From: DAOUAM01 sp034433305
GTDB lineage: Bacteria; Chloroflexota; Dehalococcoidia; Lucifugimonadales; DAOUAM01
Reading direction: 5' to 3'
Assembly: GCA_034433305.1 (NCBI GenBank)
Contig: DAOUAM010000087.1
Location: 50,097 to 114,096 of the forward strand
DNA: 64,000 bases
Notes under the pieces: model-generated
The model's input: the letters and a program-made list of their open reading frames with translations, nothing else
Told to the model about the DNA's origin: nothing
Databases searched by the model: none
Translations under genes and position numbers: made by a program
Shown here: in pieces, positions 7,917 through 15,588 of the stretch
Position numbering within the stretch: position 1 is the stretch's first letter
Layout of the letters: each line of letters starts with the position of its first letter

Positions 7917-8711
7917 ATGGCAACAGCGCAGCTTGCACAGCTTGATGTGAAGGTGAGCGACATCACGGCCCATGTAGTCCGGGCAGGCTCAGGGTACCCG
8001 CTGGTTTACCTTCACGGGGCCTTCGCCTACCGTGGCTGGCACCCGTTCCTGGAGATGCTGGCGCGGCGCTTCACCGTGTACGCGCCGCTGCACCCTGGCT
8101 TCAGCGAGGACTCCTCCGACGCGCAGGTAGAGGACCTGGTGGACCTGGTGCTGTATTATTACGACCTGCTGGAGGCGCTGGGCCTGGAAAGGCCACATAT
8201 GGTGGGCCACCACTTCGGAGCCATGATAGCGGCGGAGATGGCAGCCCTGTGCCCCCACCGTGTGGGCCGACTGGTGCTGGCCGCGCCCACCGGCCTGTGG
8301 CGCGACGACGCCCCTGGGGTGGACTACTTCGCCACGCCCATGTCGGAGCTACGCTCTGTCCTGTTCCTTGACCCCAGATCCGCCGTGGCCAAGGCCGCCA
8401 TGCCCGACCCGGCCAGCGACGAGCAGCGCACCGAGCAGAACGTGGAGCGCGTGCGCTCCCTCAGCGCCGTCGCCAGGTTCCTCTGGCCCATCCCCGACAA
8501 GGGCCTCAAGAGGCGACTCCCCCGGATAAAGTCCCCTACCCTGGTGGTCGTGGCCTCTCATGACCGCATCGTGCCACCCGTCTACGGCGAGGAGGTAGCC
8601 AGGCGCGTCCCGCACTCCAGGGTCGAGGTCATCCAGGGCACCGGGCACCTTTTCATGCTGGAGAAGCCCGACCAGACGGCCTCGGTGGTGGCCCGCTTCC
8701 TGCAGGGCTAG
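7917..8711 (+). CDS. alpha/beta-hydrolase fold protein with His at the nucleophile position
   Basis: The 264-residue protein has the fold's landmarks: YLHGAFAYRGW (oxyanion region, near 31), the nucleophile elbow VGHHFGAM, the late acid strand LVVVASHDRIVP, and TGHLFMLEKP with the catalytic histidine. The elbow normally reads G-x-S-x-G. Here the central residue is His99 (codon CAC 8211-8213), read directly from the sequence. A classical serine hydrolase mechanism is therefore unlikely, and the protein could be a binding protein, a lyase or a non-canonical hydrolase. It ends the four-gene operon with the flavin oxidoreductase 27 bases upstream. Confidence 0.88.
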   Translation: MATAQLAQLDVKVSDITAHVVRAGSGYPLVYLHGAFAYRGWHPFLEMLARRFTVYAPLHPGFSEDSSDAQVEDLVDLVLYYYDLLEALGLERPHMVGHHFGAMIAAEMAALCPHRVGRLVLAAPTGLWRDDAPGVDYFATPMSELRSVLFLDPRSAVAKAAMPDPASDEQRTEQNVERVRSLSAVARFLWPIPDKGLKRRLPRIKSPTLVVVASHDRIVPPVYGEEVARRVPHSRVEVIQGTGHLFMLEKPDQTASVVARFLQG

Positions 8712-8723
8712 GCCCATCGCAGC

Positions 8724-10469
8724 CTACCTGGGCACTATGGGCAGCGTCACGCAGGACGGGTACTCGGCGGAGTGGTGGATGGTCTGCAAGGCAGCGACGC
8801 ACTTGCTTCCGCTGGCGATAGGCTCGCCGGTGTTCGTGTTGCGGTCGAAGCGCGGGAAGTTGCTGCTGGATATCTCCAGCCGGACTTGATGGCCCTGCTT
8901 GAACACGTTGCTGGTAGCCCACAGGTCTATGGTGTACTCATAGACCTCGCCGGGAGTGATGAGGCTGGCCGGCGACCGTGGCCTGCGGTAGCGAGCGCGG
9001 ATGATGCCGTCCGTCAGATTGCGGGCGTAGCCGGATGGCTCCACGTCCAGCAGCTTGGCGGTGAAGTCGGTGTCCCGGGCTGAGCTTGAGGCGTACAGCG
9101 TCACAGTGACAGGCCCGGTCACCTCCATGTCCTGCTCCAGGGGTGGCGTGCTGTATACCAGCACATCGGGCCGCGCCTCCACGGGCCGGTGGTCGTAGGC
9201 GCCGGCCGCCATGAAGGCTGGGTCGCAGCACAGGCCGCCTCCTAGCGTGGGCGCCGGGTCCAGCGGGTTGTACACGTACACATCCGGCGCTTCGCTGCCG
9301 GGTGGCTCGGGGCTGAGCCAGCCATCGCCATTCAGGGTGTTGGCCTTTCCGTAGCTGTGGAGATAGAAACGCGTATTCTGCGCCCTCGCCAGCGGCCAGT
9401 CATCCTCAAGACGCCAGACGTTCTCGCCCATGACGAAGATGCGCACTGGCTTCTCGTCCGTCACGCCGTTGTCCTCGCCCTTGAGCCAGTGGTCGTAGAA
9501 GCGCAGGATGAGTCCCGGCAGGTCCAGCACCAGCGACGACGAGCGGGTGCCGAAGTTATACTCGCCCGACACGTTGATGGGCGAGCCGCCATGGACCCAC
9601 GGCCCTATGATGAGCCTCTGCCCTTTCCTGGCGGCCTCGGTGGCGCCCATCTGGCGCATCCTCACGTAGTTGCGTATGGTGCCGCCCAGGAATATGTCGT
9701 ACCAGCCGCCGAAGTTGAAGGCTGGCACGCTGATTTGCGAGTGGGACTCCTCGATGCAGATACGCTTCCAGTAGTCGTCATACTCGGGGTGCTCCAGCCA
9801 GTCGTAGTAGTAGGCGGCCAGACCCCGCAGGTGGGGCAGGTCGCGCATGGGCAGGTGCTCATAGCCGGAGCACAGGCTGTCCTTGGCGGCGATGAGCCGG
9901 TCTAGCTGATCAGGCGCCAGCTTCAGGCGGCGGGAGAGGTTGGCGAAGTTGGCCGTCACCAGGGGCCCCATGGCCCAGGACAGGTTGAAGCCAAGCTCGA
10001 AGGCGCCCCCCTGCCACGCCCACCCCTCGTGGTAGTCCGAGGCGGTGACGCCGGGAGCGATGCCCGCCAGGGAAGGCGGCCTGGACTTGGCCGCCAGCCA
10101 CTGCGTCGCCCCGACATAGGAGACGCCATACATCCCCACCTTGCCGGTGCACCAGGGCTGGCTGGCCGCCCACTCCACGGAGTCGTAGCCGTCGTTGATC
10201 TCGTTGACGAAGGTGTAGAACTCGCCTTCCGACGTGTAGCGGCCACGCACGTCCTGTATGACGACGGCGTAGCCCGCCATCGCGGCCCGGATGGCATCCA
10301 GGGTGCCTGTCCTGCTGCCAGGGGCGCTCTTGTCGTAGGGCGTCCGCTGGAGGAGGGCTGGGAACTTGCCAGGCGCGTCGGGGCGAAAGACATCCACAAA
10401 AGTCCTGGTCCCGTCCCTCAGCACCACCGGAATGTTGGACTCGAACTTCACGGAATATGGCCCGGCCAT
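8724..10469 (-). CDS. CocE/NonD-type X-Pro dipeptidyl-peptidase family hydrolase
   Basis: The start chosen is the ATG at 10469, preceded by AGGAGG, giving 581 residues beginning MAGPYSVKFESNIPV. The longer open frame upstream has no family similarity. The catalytic triad of the CocE family is visible: Ser117 in YGVSYVGATQW, Asp258 in FGGWYDIFLGG and His293 in GPWVHGG. The C-terminal jelly-roll domain is recognisable from GPVTVTLYASSSARDTDF and VRLEISSSNFPRFDRN. Family members hydrolyse esters or amides of bulky substrates (cocaine esterase, glutaryl acylase, X-Pro peptidase). No signal peptide is seen, so it is probably cytoplasmic. It lies convergent to the oxidoreductase/hydrolase operon and downstream of CoxM. 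Confidence 0.93.
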   Translation of the reverse strand: MAGPYSVKFESNIPVVLRDGTRTFVDVFRPDAPGKFPALLQRTPYDKSAPGSRTGTLDAIRAAMAGYAVVIQDVRGRYTSEGEFYTFVNEINDGYDSVEWAASQPWCTGKVGMYGVSYVGATQWLAAKSRPPSLAGIAPGVTASDYHEGWAWQGGAFELGFNLSWAMGPLVTANFANLSRRLKLAPDQLDRLIAAKDSLCSGYEHLPMRDLPHLRGLAAYYYDWLEHPEYDDYWKRICIEESHSQISVPAFNFGGWYDIFLGGTIRNYVRMRQMGATEAARKGQRLIIGPWVHGGSPINVSGEYNFGTRSSSLVLDLPGLILRFYDHWLKGEDNGVTDEKPVRIFVMGENVWRLEDDWPLARAQNTRFYLHSYGKANTLNGDGWLSPEPPGSEAPDVYVYNPLDPAPTLGGGLCCDPAFMAAGAYDHRPVEARPDVLVYSTPPLEQDMEVTGPVTVTLYASSSARDTDFTAKLLDVEPSGYARNLTDGIIRARYRRPRSPASLITPGEVYEYTIDLWATSNVFKQGHQVRLEISSSNFPRFDRNTNTGEPIASGSKCVAALQTIHHSAEYPSCVTLPIVPR

Positions 10470-10642
10470 TGCCTCACCTCCTGGCCTGCGTGGGCAGGCA
10501 CTTTCCAGGGTCCAGCCCCAAAGCGGCAACACATCATGAGGCCGCGCCTCGGGCCGCCTCAGCGCCACTTGGGCGCTGATCGCGGCCAGGCACAGCCACG
10601 GGGACAGCCTCCGACAAGAGGCGGTGTCCGCTGGCAGCCGGA

Positions 10643-11509
10643 CTACCTGGCCCTGGAGGCCGCCACGCGAATGGCCCGCTCCGCGTAGACCGTCGTCAGG
10701 TGGGCGCGGTACTCGGCGGAGGCGTGAACGTCGCTGTTGAACTCTATGCCTGAGCCTGCCTTCTGCGCCGCCGCGCGGATGGTGGCATCGTCCAGCCTCT
10801 TGCCCTTGAGGGCGGCCTCGGCTTCCGCCGCGCGCACCGCCTTTGGGCCAGCGCCAGTGATGGCTACCCGTGCCGACTGGCACGCCCCGTTGCTGTTCAG
10901 TGTTACCACCGCCGCCACGCCCACCACCGCAAAGTGCGACGCCTTGTTGGCGAACTTGGCATATGCGGTGCCAGTCCGCGCCGGCAGCGCGGGCACTTTA
11001 ATCTCGCTCAGGATTTCCGTGGGCCTCAGCGCCGTGGTGAACACGTCCACGAAGAAGTCGTCGGCGTTGATGGTGCGGTGTTCCTGCGTGGAGCTGGTGA
11101 CCAACTGTGCTCCCAGTGCCAGCACCACGGCCGGCAGGTCTCCGGCGGGGTCGGCATGGGAAAGGCTGCCGCCGATGGTGCCCATATTGCGCACCTGGAC
11201 ATCGGCCACAGCGCCCGCGGCCTCGGCCAGGACCGGCACTCGGCGCTTCACCAGGTCCGAGGTCTCCAGTTGATGGTAGGTGGTCATGGCGCCGATGGCG
11301 AGGCCACCGTCGGCCTCGCGGATATAGGAAAGGGAGGATATCTTGCCCAGGTATATCAACGCCTGTGGCCGGGCAAGGCGCAGCTTCATCAGGGGAAGCA
11401 GGCTATGCCCGCCGGCCAGTAGCTTGGCGTTCTCCCCGTACTGGGACAGCAGCCTGGCGGCTTCGGCGACGCTGGTGGGTGCGTGGTACTCGAAGGTTGC
11501 TGGAATCAT
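10643..11509 (-). CDS. CoxM-type FAD-binding subunit of a molybdenum hydroxylase
   Basis: A 288-residue FAD subunit of the xanthine dehydrogenase/CO dehydrogenase family. FAD-binding motifs are AGGHSLLPLMKLRLA (32-46) and TIGGSLSHADPAGDLP (111-126). I start it at the ATG at 11509, giving MIPATFEYHAP as is usual in the family; an ATG five codons upstream (11524) is the alternative. It passes electrons between the iron-sulfur subunit and an acceptor. It lies 86 bases downstream of the CoxS-type gene. The large Mo-cofactor subunit normally next to these two is absent, so it must be elsewhere, or the pair serves another partner. Confidence 0.93.
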   Translation of the reverse strand: MIPATFEYHAPTSVAEAARLLSQYGENAKLLAGGHSLLPLMKLRLARPQALIYLGKISSLSYIREADGGLAIGAMTTYHQLETSDLVKRRVPVLAEAAGAVADVQVRNMGTIGGSLSHADPAGDLPAVVLALGAQLVTSSTQEHRTINADDFFVDVFTTALRPTEILSEIKVPALPARTGTAYAKFANKASHFAVVGVAAVVTLNSNGACQSARVAITGAGPKAVRAAEAEAALKGKRLDDATIRAAAQKAGSGIEFNSDVHASAEYRAHLTTVYAERAIRVAASRAR

Positions 11510-11595
11510 CCTTACACTCTCCATTGAAAGCTTGGGGCCTGGCCCGGGAGGCTGTCCTGGACTCTGCGCCGGCCGGGCTGCCGAGCCAGTCGCCT

Positions 11596-12072
11596 CTACC
11601 GGCGCGCTCGCATCTTCTCGGCGGCGTACTGCACCGCTCGCACGATGTTGTGGTAGCCTGTGCAGCGGCAGAGATTGCCGGCCAGGGCATGACGGATTTC
11701 CTGCTCGCTAGGACTGGGGTTGCGCTGCAGCAGGTCATATGCGGACATTATCATGCCCGGGGTGCAGAAGCCGCACTGGAGGCCGTGCCGTTCCCAGAAG
11801 CCTTCCTGGATGGGGTGCAGTTGGCCATTGCTGGCTAGCCCCTCGACGGTGGTTATGGCAGCGCCATCCGCCTGCACCGCCAGCATGGTGCAGGACTTGA
11901 CCGCCGCGCCATTGACTATGACTGTGCATGCGCCGCAGTTGCTGGTATCGCAGCCAACGTGGGTGCCCGTGAGGTTCAATACTTCCCGGATGTACTGCAC
12001 CAGGAGGAGACGCGGCTCTACCTCATGGGTGTGCTGTACTCCATTTACTGTGACTGAAATCCGATAGCCCAT
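11596..12072 (-). CDS. CoxS-type [2Fe-2S] subunit of a molybdenum hydroxylase
   Basis: 158 residues, standard for the small subunit. The ferredoxin-like first cluster is bound by Cys41, Cys46, Cys49 and Cys61 (CDTSNCGAC ... C). The second, in the four-helix domain, is bound by Cys100, Cys103, Cys135 and Cys137 (CGFC and CRC in NLCRCTGY). All eight cysteines are present, so it should be functional. It is the first gene of the CoxS-CoxM pair, transcribed away from the CoxG-type gene 176 bases upstream. The substrate is set by the missing large subunit and is not necessarily CO. Confidence 0.95.
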   Translation of the reverse strand: MGYRISVTVNGVQHTHEVEPRLLLVQYIREVLNLTGTHVGCDTSNCGACTVIVNGAAVKSCTMLAVQADGAAITTVEGLASNGQLHPIQEGFWERHGLQCGFCTPGMIMSAYDLLQRNPSPSEQEIRHALAGNLCRCTGYHNIVRAVQYAAEKMRARR

Positions 12073-12248
12073 GTGAGAAACCTCCGCAGAAGTGAGACGT
12101 AGCCCGATTCGCGGGGCCGGGCCGAACGCAAGTGGATTATAGCAGCAAAGTCCGCTTTCAGCTACAATCCCCCCGGGACGCGTGCGATGGCGCTGCCCTC
12201 GGCGCTGTGTTAGATTTAGGTACGATTATCTGGAAGGGAGCTTCAAGG

Positions 12249-12689
12249 TTGAAAGTAGAAGGCACCTACTCCTTCAACGCCCCGCGAGAGCGTGTCTGGG
12301 AGACCCTGCTGGACCCCGCCGTCCTCGCCCATTGCATCCCTGGCTGCGAGAGGTTCGAGCAGGTGGCCGATGACGTCTATGACGTGGTGCTCAGGATTGG
12401 CGTGGCTTCCATAACGGGGACGTACTCGGGCAAGGTCACCGTGCTGGACAAGGACTATCCCAACTCGTACAGGATGCTGGTGGAAGGCTCAGGTTCAGGC
12501 GGCACGGTCAGGGGCGAAGGACGCCTCACCCTGCAAGCGCGTAGCAGCGAGACCGACCTCACGGTAGAGGGCGAGGCCCAGGTCACCGGCGTCATAGCCA
12601 GGGTCGGCCAGCGCCTCATGGGCAGCGTGTCCAGGATGCTCATGAACCAGTTCTTTGGCTGCATCAAGGAGAAAATCGAGGCGGCCTGA
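12249..12689 (+). CDS. CoxG-like SRPBCC family protein
   Basis: Start TTG at 12249 with GGGAG eight bases upstream; it then begins MKVEGTYSFNAPRERVW, the family's usual N-terminus. 146 residues with the CoxG pattern of a START/SRPBCC cavity fold: LLDPAVLAHCIPGCERFE, ITGTYSGKV and QRLMGSVSRMLMNQFF. CoxG proteins help assemble or membrane-anchor CO-dehydrogenase-type molybdenum hydroxylases. Its position next to the divergent CoxS/CoxM pair fits that role. The C-terminal membrane helix of longer CoxG proteins is absent. A crotonase gene follows after 17 bases. Confidence 0.9.
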   Translation: MKVEGTYSFNAPRERVWETLLDPAVLAHCIPGCERFEQVADDVYDVVLRIGVASITGTYSGKVTVLDKDYPNSYRMLVEGSGSGGTVRGEGRLTLQARSSETDLTVEGEAQVTGVIARVGQRLMGSVSRMLMNQFFGCIKEKIEAA

Positions 12690-12706
12690 CAGCCCGGAGG
12701 ACTACC

Positions 12707-13564
12707 ATGGCCTACAGGTACATCGAAGCGCAGCAAGACAGAGGGGTACTGGTCATCACTCTTAACGACCCACCCACCCGCAACGCCATCGGCACTGAGA
12801 TGGCCGGTGAACTGGGGCAGGAGCTGGACCGCTTGCAGGCCGTTCCGGACCTGCGGGCGCTGGTCATAACCGGCCGCGATCCTTCCTTCTGCTCCGGCGC
12901 CAACGTCAAGCGCATGGACCAGGACGTGCGCCAGAGGGACGAGGCCGGGCCGCTGGACCCGGCCCTCTCTCCGTGGGAGGTGCTGGAGCAGCGCTGGCGT
13001 GACATGAGCGCCAGGCCACAGGACGAAATCGAGGGCGTGCGCTTCGTGCCCCTGAGGCTCTACAACCTCCAGAAGCCGTCCATTGCAGCCGTCAATGGCT
13101 ACGCCATGGGCCTGGGCATGGGCATAGCCCTCTCTTGCGACATCCGTATCGCCTCCGAGAACGCCCGCTTCTCCGAGGCCTTCGTCAGGAACGGCCTCAT
13201 ACCCGCCGACGGCTCCTGTTGGCAGTTGCCCAGGATGATCGGCCTGGGCAACACCCTTCTGCTCCAGTACACCGGCGACTTGCTTACCGCCGAGGAGGCG
13301 CTACGCCTGGGCATGGTCAACCGGGTCACAAAGCACGAGGAGCTTATGCCGGTGACCATGGAGCTGGCCGTCCGCCTGGCCCAGGGGGCTACCTATGCCA
13401 TGGCCCTCATAAAGAGGCTTGTGCAGAGGTCCCTGGACACCAGCTTCGAGGAGAGCCTCAGGCTGGCCGGGCCAGCCCAGGACATCGCCCGCCAGACCGA
13501 GGACCACCGGGAGGGAGTCAGGGCTTTCGTGGAGAAGCGGAAGCCGGTGTTCAAGGGAAGGTAA
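12707..13564 (+). CDS. enoyl-CoA hydratase/isomerase family protein, catalytic Glu positions substituted
   Basis: A 285-residue crotonase-fold protein with an insertion between the two oxyanion segments SFCSGANVKRMD (near 62) and NGYAMGLGMGIA (near 129). GGAGG precedes the ATG. By eye, the two catalytic glutamates of rat crotonase fall on F in FSEAFVRNGL and on L in GNTLLLQYTG. Hydratase activity is therefore doubtful and another crotonase reaction (isomerisation, thioesterase, C-C cleavage) is likelier. It is translationally close to CoxG (17 bases), which could mean that the molybdenum enzyme and this protein act on the same CoA-activated compound; that link is inference. Confidence 0.9.
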   Translation: MAYRYIEAQQDRGVLVITLNDPPTRNAIGTEMAGELGQELDRLQAVPDLRALVITGRDPSFCSGANVKRMDQDVRQRDEAGPLDPALSPWEVLEQRWRDMSARPQDEIEGVRFVPLRLYNLQKPSIAAVNGYAMGLGMGIALSCDIRIASENARFSEAFVRNGLIPADGSCWQLPRMIGLGNTLLLQYTGDLLTAEEALRLGMVNRVTKHEELMPVTMELAVRLAQGATYAMALIKRLVQRSLDTSFEESLRLAGPAQDIARQTEDHREGVRAFVEKRKPVFKGR

Positions 13565-13608
13565 CAGAGGCCCCCTGCCGATGGCGCAGCCCTCAAGCAG
13601 GGACGGTC

Positions 13609-14421
13609 CTATTCCGGAGGACTCTCCAGGAACCAACGCACCGTCGTCTCAAAGGCACCAGGGGCCTCCAGGTGTACCCAGTGGCCGACGCCCTCCAGCT
13701 CGGCAAGGCGCACGCGGGGGATGGCCTCTTTCATCCTGACCGCCACCCCATGTGTCAGCACCTGGCTCTGGCGCCCACGCACGATGAGGACGGGGCACCG
13801 GAGCTTCGCCCACTCCTTCCAGAGGTCGGGGCATGCAGCCAGACTGAGTACCTGGGGGTCTCGTGTCAGCGCGCGTCTGCCACCTGGCAGGCCCCTGGTC
13901 AGGTGCACTGCCTGGTGCCGCAGCACCTCATCTTCGGCGTTGGGCTGCCAGCCCCGCAGCCACGCCATAGCCGCTTCCACCGAGTCCCACTCCTCCGGCG
14001 CGGCCGGCCGCTGCACGCTGGGTGTCTCAGGCCCCGCGTCCACTACCACCAGCGCCTTGATGCGCTCAGGATGGGCGCAGGCGTACACCACAGCGGTCAG
14101 GCCGCCCAGCCCATGCCCCACGAGCGTGACCTGCTCCAGCCTTGCCTGGTCCATCAGCGCCTGCACGTCGGAGGCGTAGCCCTGCAGGGTATAGCCTTCG
14201 CGAGAGGTCCAGGCGCTCTCGCCGTGGCCCCGGAGGTCCAGCGCCAGGACGTGGCCCTCCTGGCGCATGCTGGCCGCGAAGAAGTCCCAGTTCCTGGCAC
14301 ACTCGCCCAGGTCGTGCAGCAGCACCAGCGGCCCCTGACCAGGGGTGCCCCAGTCCAGGTAGTGGAGCCGGAGGCTGCCAGCGCGGATGGATTTGTGCTG
14401 TGGCGGAGGCAAGGCCATCAT
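13609..14421 (-). CDS. alpha/beta-hydrolase fold protein with Gly at the nucleophile position
   Basis: 270 residues with the complete alpha/beta-hydrolase layout: VLLHDLGECARNWDF (oxyanion region, 33-47), ALDLRGHGES (60-69), the elbow LVGHGLGGL, the late strand VLIVRGRQSQVL and VGHWVHLEAP with the catalytic histidine. The elbow G102-H-G104-L-G106 has glycine where serine is expected, read directly (codon GGG). The acid-strand segment also reads SQ where SD is common. It probably lacks ordinary serine hydrolase activity. It follows the formamidase-family gene by only 7 bases and is likely cotranscribed with it. Confidence 0.9.
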   Translation of the reverse strand: MMALPPPQHKSIRAGSLRLHYLDWGTPGQGPLVLLHDLGECARNWDFFAASMRQEGHVLALDLRGHGESAWTSREGYTLQGYASDVQALMDQARLEQVTLVGHGLGGLTAVVYACAHPERIKALVVVDAGPETPSVQRPAAPEEWDSVEAAMAWLRGWQPNAEDEVLRHQAVHLTRGLPGGRRALTRDPQVLSLAACPDLWKEWAKLRCPVLIVRGRQSQVLTHGVAVRMKEAIPRVRLAELEGVGHWVHLEAPGAFETTVRWFLESPPE

Positions 14422-14428
14422 GGGACGT

Positions 14429-15367
14429 CTAGCGGGCCGCGCGCGCTGGCAGGTACTTCTTGGGGAACTTGGCGACCACAGAGTAGAGGATGTCCACCAT
14501 GTTGGCCAGTCGCACCCGCGCCACCTGGGAGCAGAGCTGGTAGGCCATCAGCCGCTCGATGCCGTAGTCGGCCTCAAGCCAGGTGACCAGCTCATGGAAG
14601 GCGATGCGGGCCGCGTCTTCCATGGGTCTGGCGCTGCCCACGGTCATTATGAAGTCCTGTGACTCGATCCGGGGCGTGCCGATGGCGCGCCCCCTGATGA
14701 CGTCCAGTGTCAGCGTGCCGCGCGTAGGCACTTCGGTGGCGACTCCGCAGACCTCCGCGTCGCCCTGGGCGGCGTGGCCGTCGCCGACGTAGAGCAGCGC
14801 CCCGTCCACGTTGACCGGCAGGTAGATGGTATTGCCCGGGCAGACATCGGCGGCATCCATGTTGCCGCCATGGAAGCCCGGCGACAGGGAAGAGATGGCC
14901 TCCACTTCGGGCGCGGTGCCGATAGTCCCATAGAAAGGCTCGCAGGGGATGGGCGGGACCGCCAGGTCACGGGAGAAGGTAATCTGGCCGTCGCGAATGG
15001 GGTGCAGCATCACGCGCGGCGGCAGGTCCGGGTTGAGGGTCCGCGTGAAAACGGTGCCGCACAGCCCGCCAAACCTGGGGATGATAGCGCTGACGCCATA
15101 GTCCCGCGTTATCTCAATGGAGCGGATGGACACGGCCAGAGTATCGCCCTTCCGCGCCCCTTCCACGTAGATGGGGCCGGTCAGGGGGTTCACGTATGGG
15201 AGCCTTACTATCCTGGTGATGTCAACTCCTGGCGAGTCCACCCTGTTCTCGAAGGCGTCCGCCGTCTCCACCACCACAGTCTCGCCAGGCTTCACTCTGG
15301 CGACAGGCTCTCGGTACGGGCCGATGACGTAAGACCACTCTCCAGGCCCGCCCGCTATGGTCTGCAT
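14429..15367 (-). CDS. acetamidase/formamidase family protein
   Basis: 312 residues; the ATG at 15367 is preferred because GGAGG lies eight bases upstream (a GTG two codons earlier is too close). It has the FmdA/AmdA pattern: TGPIYVEGARKGDTLAV, PPRVMLHPIRDG, PGFHGGNMDAADV and GDGHAAQGDAEVCG, with conserved His and Asp residues likely binding metal. The family hydrolyses formamide or acetamide to ammonia and the acid, but many members in environmental bacteria act on unknown amides. It heads a two-gene unit with the nucleophile-less alpha/beta-hydrolase. No transporter is adjacent. Confidence 0.93.
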   Translation of the reverse strand: MQTIAGGPGEWSYVIGPYREPVARVKPGETVVVETADAFENRVDSPGVDITRIVRLPYVNPLTGPIYVEGARKGDTLAVSIRSIEITRDYGVSAIIPRFGGLCGTVFTRTLNPDLPPRVMLHPIRDGQITFSRDLAVPPIPCEPFYGTIGTAPEVEAISSLSPGFHGGNMDAADVCPGNTIYLPVNVDGALLYVGDGHAAQGDAEVCGVATEVPTRGTLTLDVIRGRAIGTPRIESQDFIMTVGSARPMEDAARIAFHELVTWLEADYGIERLMAYQLCSQVARVRLANMVDILYSVVAKFPKKYLPARAAR

Positions 15368-15588
15368 GGCCACTGCCTCCCTGGCCCCGTCATAAGCCTG
15401 TCCATGCTAGCACCCGACAGGGGCCTTTTCAAGAGCGCCAGCCTGGCTGTCCCGCCGTCCTATTCTGCCTTTTGTACTACCCTTTTTAACTCTTTGCGGT
15501 GACGTAAGCTGCGAATCGCGCCGCTAAATTTAGGTCTATGTGTGGCACGTTACACTAACGATGACCGGTAGTCGGGAGAGAGCCATCC

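Noticed and set aside
10470..10883. N-terminal extension of the CocE-type gene
   Set aside because: It crosses an intergenic gap and part of CoxM, and a good ribosome site precedes the ATG at 10469.
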